A stretch of 64,000 nucleotides of DNA from assembly GCA_965197395.1 (NCBI GenBank), contig CBDANB010000006.1, positions 1 through 64,000 on the forward strand. Reading direction: 5' to 3'. The translations under genes were made by a program, and so were the position numbers. Below, piece after piece: positions 1 to 8,703 of the stretch. How positions within the stretch are numbered: position 1 is the first letter of the stretch; each line of letters starts with the position of its first letter. Under the pieces are notes generated by a model, which searched no databases, had not been told where the DNA came from, and was given only the letters and a program-made list of their open reading frames with translations. This stretch comes from CAZYFH01 sp965197395. Lineage in GTDB: Bacteria > Acidobacteriota > Vicinamibacteria > Vicinamibacterales > UBA8438.

Positions 1-947
1 TCCAACGCGACGAGCTGCGCAGACAGCTGGTGCATCTCAACCTGCGCGGTGTTCCTCACGTGACGAATCTTCTCGACATTTGATGGCTGCGACGTCTCGT
101 CGCTCCCGACGAGTTCCTCGTACATCTTCTCGCCACGCCGTAGCCCGGTAAACGAGATCTCGACATCCTGGTCGGGGGCATATCCAGATAGGCGGATCAG
201 GTTGCGCGCCATGTCGACGACCTTGATCTGCTCGCCGATATCAAGCACAAACGTGGCGCCACGAGCGCCGATCGCGGCCGCCAGCAATAAGAACTGAACC
301 GCCTCCGAGACGAGCATGAAGTAGCGGCGCACATCCGGATGGGTGACCGTGACGGGTCCGCCTCCCTCGATCTGCGCGAGAAACTTCAACACGACGCTTC
401 CACTACTTCCCAGCACGTTCCCGAAACGCACCGCGGAAAACGACGTCGTGCTCCGTGCGGCCATCCCTCGAACGATCAGCTCAGAGATACGCTTCGTAGC
501 CCCCATCACGCTCGTGGGGTTCACGGCCTTGTCGCTAGAGATCAAGATGAACCGCTTGACGCCAAACCGATCGGCGGCTTTCGCGACCCGCCACGTCCCC
601 CCGACGTTGTTCGTCACGGCCTCGCCCGGATTCAGCTCCATCATCGGCACGTGCTTGTGGGCCGCAGCGTGAAACACGACCTGTGGCGTCTCACGCCGAA
701 ACATGCCTTCCAAGCGCAGCTCGTCCCTAATGTCGCCGACGATCGGCTTGACTAGTCGAGCACCGGCACGTTCGTTCAGCTCATCGGCGATCGCGAAGAG
801 ACTGGTCTCGTGGCGTTCATACAGGACCAGACTGGCAGGCCCACACTCACAGATTTGCCGACACAACTCGGAACCGATGGAACCACCGGCGCCGGTTACC
901 AGCACACGCTGGCCCTTCAGCAGTGCGCCCGCTGGAGACGGATCCAT
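1..947 (-). CDS. CapD/WbpM-type nucleotide-sugar epimerase/dehydratase, 3' end outside window
   Basis: Short-chain-dehydrogenase-fold enzyme that would act on UDP-activated sugars for surface polysaccharide or glycan synthesis. The minus strand reads VLVTGAGGSIGSELCRQI near the N-terminus (NAD-binding glycine loop), then HAAAHKHVPMME, FILISSDKAVNPTS and SGYAPDQDVEISFTGL..GEKMYEEL, all hallmarks of the CapD family. The frame is open to the left edge, so the C-terminus is missing. An in-frame TAA at 1035-1037 limits the start to GTG 1025 or ATG 947; the residues just before the glycine loop resemble the linker that in WbpM/CapD joins the membrane domain to the catalytic domain. The usual N-terminal membrane and CoA-binding-like region (about 250-280 residues) is therefore absent. 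This is either a short soluble form or a 5'-truncated gene. Downstream of two other sugar-modifying genes on the same strand. Confidence 0.82.
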   Translation of the reverse strand, partial: MDPSPAGALLKGQRVLVTGAGGSIGSELCRQICECGPASLVLYERHETSLFAIADELNERAGARLVKPIVGDIRDELRLEGMFRRETPQVVFHAAAHKHVPMMELNPGEAVTNNVGGTWRVAKAADRFGVKRFILISSDKAVNPTSVMGATKRISELIVRGMAARSTTSFSAVRFGNVLGSSGSVVLKFLAQIEGGGPVTVTHPDVRRYFMLVSEAVQFLLLAAAIGARGATFVLDIGEQIKVVDMARNLIRLSGYAPDQDVEISFTGLRRGEKMYEELVGSDETSQPSNVEKIRHVRNTAQVEMHQLSAQLVAL

Positions 948-1195
948 TTGCACCGGGGCTCGCGGGAGCAACGCCTCGAACTTGTGTCGCCCGCCCAGTG
1001 CACCTTGGTCTCTAACCGCAACCACGCGCTGATGTTAGCACGCGCGTCCGACGCTTCTTCTGTGAGGCGTAGCCCAGCGGCGTGGCCTCGTTCCCACTGG
1101 GAACACGACAAGGCGTTTGCGTCGGCAGTGTCGAGCTTGAACTGAGCGGACGATGGGATAAACCCATCGGCTACGCGGGCGCACTGAGCCTGCTC

Positions 1196-2464
1196 TCACC
1201 CGCCGCGCCCGAGATGTGAACACAGCTCTCGCACTGAAGCAACAACGTGCGATATCTCCTCATCCGACATCGTTGGGAAGATGGGCAAAGAGATCAATCG
1301 ATGCCAGAGATCGGTGGCGACCGGGAAGCGGCCGGGCTCCCACTTGTACGTTGACTGGTAGTAGGAATGTAGGTGGAGCGGTTTCCAATGCACCGAGCAG
1401 CTTACGCCGAGTGCCTCCAACTCCTGCACAAACGCGCGCCGATCGACCGTCAACGACTCCAGACGCAGCCGAACCACGAACAGATGCCAGGAGCTCAGTT
1501 GGCGGTCCGACACGGATGGAAGCTCGAGTTGTTCGACGTCGGCTAATCCTGTGAGATACGCCTCCGCAATCCGCGCTCGTTTGCGCCGCATCTCCTCGGC
1601 TCGCGCCAGTTGGTGGATGCCGATGGCCGCAGCGAGATCCGTAAGGTTGTATTTGTAGCCAGGCGCGACGATGTCGTGCTCCCAGCTCTCAAGGCACTCC
1701 GCGCCGGAGGGATTCTCCAGAGACATCCCATGGAGCGACATCGTCCGGACTCGCGCCGCGATCTCCGGATCACGTGTGACCACCATCCCACCTTCGCCCG
1801 TCGTAATCGTCTTGTTCGCGTAGAAGGAATAGCAGCTCACCGACGCCGTGTCCTCGCCGCAGCGGATCCAGGGGGCATCGCTACCGCGTCGCCAGGCGGC
1901 AGGGAACGCGTGCGCCGCGTCTTCGACGACCCACAGTCCGTGGCGCTCAGCGAACTCCCACAAGACGTCGTAGGACGACACACACCCGCCCACGTGGACC
2001 GGGATGACGCCCACGACCGGTGCGCCGGCGGGGATCCGATCCGGCAGCGTGCCCTTCCGAAGCGCCGCCAACTTCCTGTCGGCATCCTCCAGGTCGAGTC
2101 CCAACGTGACCGGATCACAATCCACCAGGACCGGAAACGCCCCGAAGTGGCCCACCACCTCGGCCGTTGCGGCGAACGTCATCGTCGGGACGAGCACGGC
2201 CTGACCAGCACGCACACCCACGGCGTCCAATGCCAGATGCAGCGCGGCAGTTGCGGAGCTCACGGCGACGGCGTGCCGAGCCCCAACCGCCTTGGCGAAC
2301 GCCTCTTCGAACCGTCGAACACGGGGCCCGCGTGTCAGCCAGCCGGAACGCAAGACCGCGACAACCTCGGCTATCTCCGCCTCGCCGAGGTCGGGACGAA
2401 AGAAGGGAACCCGCAGGGCGGGCGCTGGCGGTGAGGCGGGTCTCGAGGAATCGACGACTGACAT
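1196..2464 (-). CDS. DegT/DnrJ/EryC1/StrS-family sugar aminotransferase
   Basis: PLP-dependent enzyme (422 residues) expected to aminate a nucleotide-linked keto-sugar for surface polysaccharide. The family start VPFFRPDLGEAEIAEVVAVL is at about residues 19-38, the cofactor aspartate sits in EDAAHA at about 181-186, and the Schiff-base lysine is in YANKTITTGEGG at about 218. Length is slightly above the usual 370-400 residues because of a short proline-rich N-terminus and an insertion around 135-150. It lies 12 bp downstream of the dehydrogenase gene at 2477-3514 on the same strand, so they are probably co-transcribed. The exact sugar substrate cannot be read from sequence. Confidence 0.9.
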   Translation of the reverse strand: MSVVDSSRPASPPAPALRVPFFRPDLGEAEIAEVVAVLRSGWLTRGPRVRRFEEAFAKAVGARHAVAVSSATAALHLALDAVGVRAGQAVLVPTMTFAATAEVVGHFGAFPVLVDCDPVTLGLDLEDADRKLAALRKGTLPDRIPAGAPVVGVIPVHVGGCVSSYDVLWEFAERHGLWVVEDAAHAFPAAWRRGSDAPWIRCGEDTASVSCYSFYANKTITTGEGGMVVTRDPEIAARVRTMSLHGMSLENPSGAECLESWEHDIVAPGYKYNLTDLAAAIGIHQLARAEEMRRKRARIAEAYLTGLADVEQLELPSVSDRQLSSWHLFVVRLRLESLTVDRRAFVQELEALGVSCSVHWKPLHLHSYYQSTYKWEPGRFPVATDLWHRLISLPIFPTMSDEEISHVVASVRELCSHLGRGG

Positions 2465-2476
2465 GGGCGGCCGACC

Positions 2477-3514
2477 CTACGAACGCCCCCTACTGAGTTG
2501 AGGTGACGTGCGCGCCACCGCGGCGACCTCGTACTCGTCCGCCGGCACCGGTCGCGCAAGCGGTTGTCCGCTGAAGAAGCGAACGACGTCGTCGACCGCC
2601 TCCTGCTCCATTTGCAGCCGGCAGTCCTCCGACATCGACCCCATGTGGCAGGTCAGCAGGCAGTTCTCCAACGAGGTCAACGCACCCGCATACGGCTCCG
2701 ATTCATAGACGTCGATCGCCGCGCCGGCGATCTGGCGCTCTCGAAGCGCCGACGCCAGCGCGCCTTCGTCAACGATGCCGCCGCGCGCGGTGTTAATGAG
2801 CAGCGCCGAGGGCTTCATCGCCGTCAGTGCCTCGCGGCCTACGAGGTGATGGGTCTCGGGGGTCAGCGGCACATGCAGGCTCACGATGTCGGCCTCCCGA
2901 AAGAGGGTCTCCTTGGCGACCCACGACACGCCGTGCGACTGCCCGAAGACGCGGTCCGGTGCGATGTCATTGGCAAGGACGTTGACCCCAGAGAACCCGT
3001 GTAGCAACCGTATCAATCGCCTACCAACACGACCAACGCCGATGACACCGACCGTCAACCCTGCGAGACGGCGGCCCATCACGCGCGACCACGTGCCGGC
3101 GCGCAGACTGCGATCAGCCTGATGAATCCCCCGCAGCAGCGACAGGATCACTCCCAGCGTGAGCTCGGCCACCGCGGGCGCCGGCGCGTCCGGCGTGTAG
3201 GTCACGTCTATGCCTCGACGGCGCGCTTCCAGCAAATCCACGTTGTCCAGACCGATGCCCACCCGGGCAATGAGTTTCAAGTGTGGCGCCTTGTCCATGA
3301 CGGCCGCGGTGATCGGCTCCGTGCCGGCGACCAGCGCGCCAAAGGGCGTGATGAGGCCGCCCAGTTCACTCTCACTCAGGTGGCGTCCGAGCGGGTTGAT
3401 TACGTACTCGAGCCCGACATCGCGAAGTTGTCCCAACGACGCTGGATTCTGCTGGCCGAACGGCACTGATGTGATGAGCACGCGACACGGCACGTTATCC
3501 TTCATGGTTGTCAA
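2477..3514 (-). CDS. D-isomer-specific 2-hydroxyacid dehydrogenase (phosphoglycerate dehydrogenase-like)
   Basis: NAD-dependent dehydrogenase of the SerA/PdxB superfamily, 345 residues. Visible motifs are the catalytic-domain signature ARVGIGLDNVD at about 85-95, the Rossmann loop GVIGVGRVGRRL at about 156-167, HVPLTPETHHLVG, and LINTARGGIVDEGAL carrying the catalytic arginine. The usual catalytic histidine near the C-terminus appears in LLTCHMGSMS. There is no C-terminal ACT domain, so it is not a full-length regulated SerA. Lying directly upstream of a sugar aminotransferase and the CapD-type gene, it more likely makes a keto-acid or sugar-acid precursor for a glycan than serine, but that is inference from neighbours. 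Confidence 0.85.
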   Translation of the reverse strand: MTTMKDNVPCRVLITSVPFGQQNPASLGQLRDVGLEYVINPLGRHLSESELGGLITPFGALVAGTEPITAAVMDKAPHLKLIARVGIGLDNVDLLEARRRGIDVTYTPDAPAPAVAELTLGVILSLLRGIHQADRSLRAGTWSRVMGRRLAGLTVGVIGVGRVGRRLIRLLHGFSGVNVLANDIAPDRVFGQSHGVSWVAKETLFREADIVSLHVPLTPETHHLVGREALTAMKPSALLINTARGGIVDEGALASALRERQIAGAAIDVYESEPYAGALTSLENCLLTCHMGSMSEDCRLQMEQEAVDDVVRFFSGQPLARPVPADEYEVAAVARTSPQLSRGRS

Positions 3515-3834
3515 CAGACAGGCAGAATCCCGATCCTACCGCACGCAGGCCGCCGAGAATGCCCGCGCGCCTGGCCGCCGTCAAGGCCGGAGCCGGAGCA
3601 TGTCAAGGCGCTCCGGCGGTGGGTGGCGAGTCTGAAGTAGGGCTAAATCAGCGTTGGCGCGTATGCGCAACGATAGTTTCCTACCCGCCGATCCGCAGCA
3701 CCTCGACGCCAAGCCCGTCTACTCTGCGAAAGTGACGTTGGTCAGACGGCCCGACCAGGACCGGGAAGCCCAGGTATGTCGCCGTCACGGCGACCGCCAT
3801 CCACACCCCAATCACGACGCAAGGGAGGTCGCCG
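3515..3834. other. Intergenic region between polysaccharide genes and mobile island
   Basis: About 320 bp with no convincing gene. Short open frames exist on both strands but have no recognisable motif or good ribosome-binding site. The last bases carry a strong Shine-Dalgarno (GGGAGG) for the downstream RecT/Bet gene. No tRNA attachment site for the following island is visible. Confidence 0.6.
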
Positions 3835-4860
3835 ATGAGCGAGGTTCGAAAGACAAACCCATCCAACGGCGGCCTGGCGATGACCCCAGACCGGATTGCG
3901 CTCATCAAGCGCACCATCGCCCGAGAGGCCACCGATGACGAGTTGACCCTCTTCATTCAGCAGTGCACCCGCACCGGGCTCGATCCCTTCGCCCGCCAGA
4001 TCTACGCCATAAAACGCTGGGACAGCGGCGCGGGCAGGGCCGTGATGAGCACACAGACCAGTATCGATGGGTTTCGGCTCATCGCCGAGCGCAGCGGCAA
4101 GTATGCCGGCCAGGTGGGCCCGATGTGGTGCGGGACGGATGGGCGGTGGGTGGATGTGTGGCTGTCGTCGGATCCACCGGTCGCCGCCAAGGTCGGGGTG
4201 ATCCGACACGACTTCGCCGAGACCCTCTGGGCCGTGGCGCGCTACGACGGGTATGTGCAGCGCGATCGGGCGGGCCAGCCCTCCGTCCTCTGGGTCAAAA
4301 TGCCTGACCTGATGCTGGCCAAGTGCAACGAGAGCCTGGCCCTCCGGAAGGCGTTCCCGCAGGAGCTCAGCGGGCTCTATACCGCCGACGAAATGTCGCA
4401 GGCGAGTCCGGGGAACGGCGCTGGACCTCCCCAGGAGGTCGTCGCGCCGGCCGCCTACCGGCGGCGGGGACGAGGCGGACCTCGAACCGGGGACGGTGCG
4501 GTTGGTCTCGATCGCGACGCGGACGACGAAAAGTGGGCAGCCGTTCTGGGTGGTCACAGATCACCGCGGTCAAGAGAGCAAGATCTGGAGCCGCTTCGAG
4601 GACGAGGGAACGCAGGTCTCGGGCGACCAGCTCGCGGCCTGTGTGGAAGCGGTCGTCGCGTCCCGCGACGCCGTCGAGGTGAAGACGCGCGAGACCTCGT
4701 GGGGGCTCGATCTGCTCGCCGTCCACCGGCGACCTCATGGCGGCCTTGCGGAGGACGCGCCCGACCCCGCGGTGGATCAGGACGTACCGGACGTGGACGA
4801 CGAGGACCTGCCCTTCTAGTAGCGAGGCCGGACGACCATGGAGCGCTTCTGCGTGTTTGA
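3835..4860 (+). CDS. RecT/Bet-family single-strand annealing recombinase (C-terminal part out of frame)
   Basis: Phage-type annealing protein that would pair homologous single strands together with an exonuclease. Residues about 15-190 carry the Bet/RecT signature: LIKRTIAREATDDELTLFIQ, GLDPFARQIYAIKRW, QTSIDGFRLIAERSGKYAG and the lysine-rich MLAKCNESLALRKAF followed by LYTADEM. After about residue 200 (near 4440) this frame becomes arginine-rich with no family resemblance. The next frame over then becomes protein-like and ends in an acidic DDEDLPF tail at 4819. The biological product may therefore be Bet plus a C-terminal extension joined by a frameshift, or Bet may end early with a separate small gene downstream. 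ATG 3835 has GGGAGG six bases upstream. First gene of a small recombination module. Confidence 0.8.
   Translation: MSEVRKTNPSNGGLAMTPDRIALIKRTIAREATDDELTLFIQQCTRTGLDPFARQIYAIKRWDSGAGRAVMSTQTSIDGFRLIAERSGKYAGQVGPMWCGTDGRWVDVWLSSDPPVAAKVGVIRHDFAETLWAVARYDGYVQRDRAGQPSVLWVKMPDLMLAKCNESLALRKAFPQELSGLYTADEMSQASPGNGAGPPQEVVAPAAYRRRGRGGPRTGDGAVGLDRDADDEKWAAVLGGHRSPRSREQDLEPLRGRGNAGLGRPARGLCGSGRRVPRRRRGEDARDLVGARSARRPPATSWRPCGGRARPRGGSGRTGRGRRGPALLVARPDDHGALLRV
4496..4819 (+). CDS. Small protein with SSB-like acidic C-terminal tail (or frameshifted end of the Bet gene)
   Basis: From GTG 4496 this frame encodes 107 residues, beginning MRLVSIATRTTKSGQPFWVV and ending in an acidic tip DVDDEDLPF. Such a tip is known from single-stranded DNA-binding proteins, where it docks partner proteins. 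The N-terminal two-thirds is rich in beta-like stretches (SIATRTTKSGQPFWVVTDH) and could be a small OB-like fold, but I do not recognise a family. The open frame continues upstream of the GTG without a stop into the region where the Bet frame loses sense. That supports either a frameshift fusion or an overlapping gene. It ends 18 bp before the next ATG. Confidence 0.5.
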   Translation: MRLVSIATRTTKSGQPFWVVTDHRGQESKIWSRFEDEGTQVSGDQLAACVEAVVASRDAVEVKTRETSWGLDLLAVHRRPHGGLAEDAPDPAVDQDVPDVDDEDLPF

Positions 4861-5905
4861 CATCGAGACGGCGGCCTTGGCCGACGCAGCCGACTACGTC
4901 GTGCCACCCAAGCCTCGCGCAAACCTGAAGGACCCCGCAAAAATCCAACTCGATCTGGCAGAGAAAACCGCCGCGCAGCTCGAGCGAGCAGCGCTCGACC
5001 CGGACCTCTGTCGGGTCGTCGCCGTGGGATGGGATTGCGACGGGCGAATGGAGAGTGCTGTCTGTGAGGACGCCGCGCAGGAACGGCTCCTGCTGGACCG
5101 GTTCTGGCAGCGGACGCGCGGCGCCACCTTGGTCGGGTTTAACTGCTTGGGCTTCGATCTACCGGTGCTGCTTCGGCGGTCACTCTACCTCGGGGTGCCC
5201 GCGCCCCAGTTTGCCCTGAACAAATACCGGCCCGGCAGCGTTGTCGATCTGATGCAGCGCCTTGCGTATCAGGGCACGCTCACCTACCGGTCGCTGGCGT
5301 TCTACTGCAAGCGATTCGGGCTTGACGTCCCCGATGCGGTGACCGGCGCTGACATCGGCGCGCTCGTGGACGCGGGCGCATGGCGCCAAGTCCACGACCA
5401 CGTCCGCGCAGACGTGGCGAAGACCACCGCGCTCGCCCGGCGCGTCGGCATCCTTCCCAGCGGCGAGGGGGACATCCCGACCGGCGTGAGTCTCGCGGTG
5501 CCGGCCCCCGTGAGCACGGCGGGCCAGCGTGCGGGATCGGCCGCGCCAGACCTCGCCTTTCCGAAGCCCTTTCCACAGATCCTGGAGCGGCAACAGCGTC
5601 GAACCTGCCAGCAGGCCCGCGACCGCCGGGAAAACGCCAAGGTCCGGCAGCGGTCAGGCGGCCAGTGTGAGGTCGTACTCGACAAGACGCGGTGCCGAAA
5701 GCCCGGCCACGACATCCATCACCTCGTCGGAGGGCACGGCCGGCGCGGACGCGGTGCCAGTGCCCTGGCCACGCACAAAGTGCAGGCATGCCTCGACCAT
5801 CATCGCCTGATGGGCCTCAAACGGATCGAGGTGACGTGGACCACCGCGCAGGACCCTGTCTCGACGATTCAGTTTGCACAGGTGCGCGGGACATCATCGG
5901 CATGA
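4838..5905 (+). CDS. DEDD-type 3'-5' exonuclease domain fused to an HNH endonuclease domain
   Basis: 355-residue probable nuclease with two catalytic modules. Residues 1-205 look like a predicted PolB-type/DnaQ-like exonuclease: FDIET near residue 7 supplies the D-x-E pair, GFNCLGFDLPVLL the second acidic motif, and HDHVRADVAKTTAL the third. A proline/alanine-rich linker follows. Residues about 265-335 look like an HNH domain: QRSGGQCEV, CRKPGHDIHHLVGG and VQACLDHHRLM, giving Cys pairs and the His-His and final His. The mix of an exonuclease next to a Bet annealase fits a phage-style recombination module. The fused HNH domain is unusual. Its stop overlaps the next gene as ATGA, suggesting translational coupling. 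Confidence 0.75.
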   Translation: MERFCVFDIETAALADAADYVVPPKPRANLKDPAKIQLDLAEKTAAQLERAALDPDLCRVVAVGWDCDGRMESAVCEDAAQERLLLDRFWQRTRGATLVGFNCLGFDLPVLLRRSLYLGVPAPQFALNKYRPGSVVDLMQRLAYQGTLTYRSLAFYCKRFGLDVPDAVTGADIGALVDAGAWRQVHDHVRADVAKTTALARRVGILPSGEGDIPTGVSLAVPAPVSTAGQRAGSAAPDLAFPKPFPQILERQQRRTCQQARDRRENAKVRQRSGGQCEVVLDKTRCRKPGHDIHHLVGGHGRRGRGASALATHKVQACLDHHRLMGLKRIEVTWTTAQDPVSTIQFAQVRGTSSA

Positions 5906-7341
5906 CGCGTCGGGTAGCAGGCCCGACCCCGGTCGCGGGACATGACGTGGTACACGGGACCATGACGAATGCGGAGGCGCCAGGCTCCAGCGACGATGGG
6001 GAGCCGAGCGGAAGGCCTCCCCTCCCGTCAGCCCCGCGAGGTCTGGCGCGGGGACTGACCGGCTGCAGGACCCGGCCGCCGTCCGACGACTTGGATTGCT
6101 TGCTCTGTGACGTGCGGCAGTGCATCCGGCGCTACGTGGTCCTGTCCGATCCGCAAGCGACGGCGACGACGCTCTGGGTCGCGCATTGTCACGCCTTCGC
6201 CGCCGCGGAGGCGACGCCGTACTTGAATGTCACGAGCGCTGTGAAGCAGAGTGGCAAGACCCGCTTGCTCGAAGTCCTGGAGCCCATCGTGCCGGCGTCG
6301 TGGCTCACCGGGCGGGTGAGCGCCGCGGTGCTGACGCGGAAAGTTGATGCCGAAACCCCGACATTGTTGCTCGATGAAAGCGACGCGGCGTTCAAACATG
6401 ACTGCGAGTACTCCGAGGCGCTCCGGTCGATTCTCAACAGCGGCTACCGGCGGTCAGGTATCTGCTCCTTGTGCGTCGGTCAGGGGGCGGGCCTCACCTA
6501 CCGGGACTTCTCGACGTTCTGCCCCAAGGCCATCGCTGGGATCGGGGCACTCCCCGACACCGTGACAGACCGATCGATCCGCATCACGCTCAAGCGCCGC
6601 GCCCCGTATGAGTGGGTGGAACGATTCCGGCAGCGGGACGCCCCGCGGATCGGCGAGCCCCTCCGGGCACAGCTGGCCGCGTGGCGAGGCACGGCGGTCG
6701 AGGAATTGCGAGACGCGGAGCCAGCACTCCCGACTGAGCTGAGCGACCGGGCCGCGGACGTGTGGGAACCCCTCATCGCCATTGCCGACCTGGCGGGGAA
6801 CGACTGGCCGACGCGGGCACGCGGCGCCGCCACGGCCTTATCCGGGATGGCGTCGTCGGACGACGACACCCTCGCGATCTGCTTGCTAGCGGACGTGGGG
6901 CAGGTGTTCACCGAAGAGACCATCGGGTCCGCTGACCTGGTCGATCGTCTGGTGCGGCTCGAGGACCGGCCCTGGGCCGAGTGGACGGGTGGGCAGCCGA
7001 TCACCCAAGCCCGCGTGGCCCGCTTGCTCAAGCCCTTCGGCACCCGTCCGACGAAACTACGCTTCGGGGCACGGACAGCCAATGGTTACACGACCCGGAT
7101 GTTCGCCGATCCCTGGTCCCGGTATCTGCCGAACAGAGCAGAACAGTGGAACGCTGCCAACAACGATGAAGATGAACGGGGCCCACGCAGGGTGAAACCT
7201 GACAGGGCCGGTTCCGCGTCGGACACGGTGGTTGCTCGCGATAGAGACGAGGTGCGTTCCGGTGTTCCACCTCCTGCGGGGGAGACGGGACCGGTGGGTA
7301 CTGGCGACGAAGGCGAGGCAAGCGATGGACAGCACTTCTAA
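5902..7341 (+). CDS. DUF3631-type P-loop ATPase of mobile elements
   Basis: 479 residues from ATG 5902, which overlaps the preceding stop (ATGA). The frame stays open further upstream, but that part is the shadow of the nuclease gene. After a disordered N-terminus the protein shows LWVAHCHAFAAAEATPYLNV, then a Walker A-like SAVKQSGKTRLLEVL and Walker B TPTLLLDESDAAF. Next come GYRRSG, FSTFCPKAIAGIG and TVTDRSIRITLKRR, the usual order in DUF3631 proteins. These occur with primase-like or replication functions in phages and integrated elements. The C-terminal 70 residues are charged and of low complexity. Last intact gene of the recombination module; downstream lies only insertion-sequence debris. 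Confidence 0.75.
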   Translation: MTRRVAGPTPVAGHDVVHGTMTNAEAPGSSDDGEPSGRPPLPSAPRGLARGLTGCRTRPPSDDLDCLLCDVRQCIRRYVVLSDPQATATTLWVAHCHAFAAAEATPYLNVTSAVKQSGKTRLLEVLEPIVPASWLTGRVSAAVLTRKVDAETPTLLLDESDAAFKHDCEYSEALRSILNSGYRRSGICSLCVGQGAGLTYRDFSTFCPKAIAGIGALPDTVTDRSIRITLKRRAPYEWVERFRQRDAPRIGEPLRAQLAAWRGTAVEELRDAEPALPTELSDRAADVWEPLIAIADLAGNDWPTRARGAATALSGMASSDDDTLAICLLADVGQVFTEETIGSADLVDRLVRLEDRPWAEWTGGQPITQARVARLLKPFGTRPTKLRFGARTANGYTTRMFADPWSRYLPNRAEQWNAANNDEDERGPRRVKPDRAGSASDTVVARDRDEVRSGVPPPAGETGPVGTGDEGEASDGQHF

Positions 7342-7463
7342 CGGATCGTCCTGCTGCGCGGGAGAGCGTCAGAGCGCCTTCGAAGAACTGCTCGAGCTGC
7401 GTGACTGACCCGACCCCAACGGTCGTACCAGATGTTAAGAGAGAGCTGGCTCCTTTTGACCCG

Positions 7464-7815
7464 CTACCCGAAACTACACCGGCACGAGGTTGAGTCTCGC
7501 GGCCTCGTCGTCGTGGCATAGCCCGGTTCGATGGTCGCCGTGAGCCTCAAGGGATTCACCCGAGTGTCTCCAGCTTCCGTGGTCTCATGAGCGAGTGTCG
7601 TCTCCTCGGGCGTGCGGTCACCCAAGGCACTGTGTCGACGCACCGAATTGTAACCGCCTCGCCACTGGTCGAGATGTCGCTGTGCATCTGACAGCGAGAT
7701 AAACTGCTGGGTATTCAGCCCCTCGTCGCGCAGGCGCCCGTTGAACGACTCGATGAACGTGTTCTCCACCGGCTTGCCTGGGCAAATGAACGCCAGCACC
7801 GTGTGGCGGCGATGC
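7464..7815 (-). pseudogene. IS3-family transposase OrfB, C-terminal fragment
   Basis: The minus strand encodes FICPGKPVENTFIESFNGRLRDEGLN, the end of the DDE integrase core (last catalytic E in ESFNGRLRDE), followed by the typical WRGGYNSVRRHSALGDRTPEE tail. The first two-thirds of the transposase is missing: upstream sequence at 7816-7908 is unrelated and runs into an IstB fragment. The remnant cannot be functional. Confidence 0.85.
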
Positions 7816-7908
7816 TGCTGTCAACACCTAAGGTCTTTGTCCGCGGATCGCCGATTTGAGATGGCCCTGTTCACCGGTTGATGTGTCCGCTTGTTGAGCT
7901 CCTGGCCG

Positions 7909-8243
7909 TCACGCTGGAGCCATCTCCGTCGCCGCCGGCTTGGCCCGTCGACCGAGCAGGCCGGCTTTCTGCTTCTCCCGAAGCCGATAGCTTTCGCCTG
8001 TGACGTTGACCGTCGTCGCGTGATGGAGCAGCCGGTCGAGGATCGCCGTGGCCAGGACCTGGTCGTTGAAGACGTCGCCCAGTCGGCGAAGCTCTTGTTG
8101 CTCGTCACGATGAGGCTCGCCCGCTCGTAACGCCGGACCAGCAGCCGAAAGAACAGGCTGGCTTCCTCGCGTGAGAGCGGGTGGACGCCACCGAGTTTGT
8201 CGCCGCCGCTGCCTGAGCCGTCCCGACGCGTTCTGAGCAAGGA
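7909..8243 (-). pseudogene. IS21-family helper ATPase IstB, C-terminal fragment with frameshift
   Basis: One minus frame reads HPLSREEASLFFRLLVRRYE then LIVTSNKSFADWA, the sensor region of IstB. The neighbouring frame then carries on as GDVFNDQVLATAILDRLLHH and GESYRLREKQKAGLL, the classic IstB C-terminus. The switch of frame falls at about 8070-8080. The N-terminal Walker A half is absent. This is a degraded insertion-sequence remnant. Confidence 0.85.
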
Positions 8244-8399
8244 CGTTGCCTGAGGCATCCCGAAACGCGCTTCGCGACGTCTTCGTCGAGATCGCGAGAA
8301 TCACGTAGGGGGCCTCCAGCGATCTGGCAGCATGTGGAGGGGTCCCATCTGGGTGCGACCCCGAAGACGACAACGACGCGGTCAGGACCGTCCACTGAA

Positions 8400-8640
8400 G
8401 AGGAACTTGACACGCGATTAGACGACAAGCGCGTGTATCGCCTCTATCGCGAGGACGGGCTGCTGGTGCGTCGGCCGCGGCGCAAACGGGTGGCGACCGG
8501 CCCTCGCTTCGTCCGGACCCCGCCGACGCGACCGATATCGTCGACGATGCGACGCGCCAATGTGTGGCCATCGAAGTCGATCGCTCGCTTCCGAGCGCGC
8601 CCGGGTGACGTAACGTTTCTTTCGCACTTTTCGAAGAGGT
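8400..8640 (+). pseudogene. IS3-family transposase OrfB, N-terminal fragment
   Basis: The plus strand encodes DDKRVYRLYREDGLLVRRPRRKR, which is the helix just before the catalytic domain in IS3/IS911-type OrfB (usual form N-x-KRVYRLYRxEGL). Sense is lost after about 8510. No catalytic residues remain. It lies on the strand opposite to the other IS3 fragment at 7464-7815, so the two pieces were probably separated by rearrangement or come from different copies. Confidence 0.7.
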
Positions 8641-8703
8641 GGCCTCGGTCTGGTTCAATGGGAAGCGCGAACCAACCATGACCAGACCGACGAGGAGGCC
8701 ACC

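Noticed and set aside
3654..3956. Short open frames on both strands before the Bet gene, one with a hydrophobic stretch
   Set aside because: No Shine-Dalgarno, no family resemblance, and the plus frame overlaps the well-supported Bet start.
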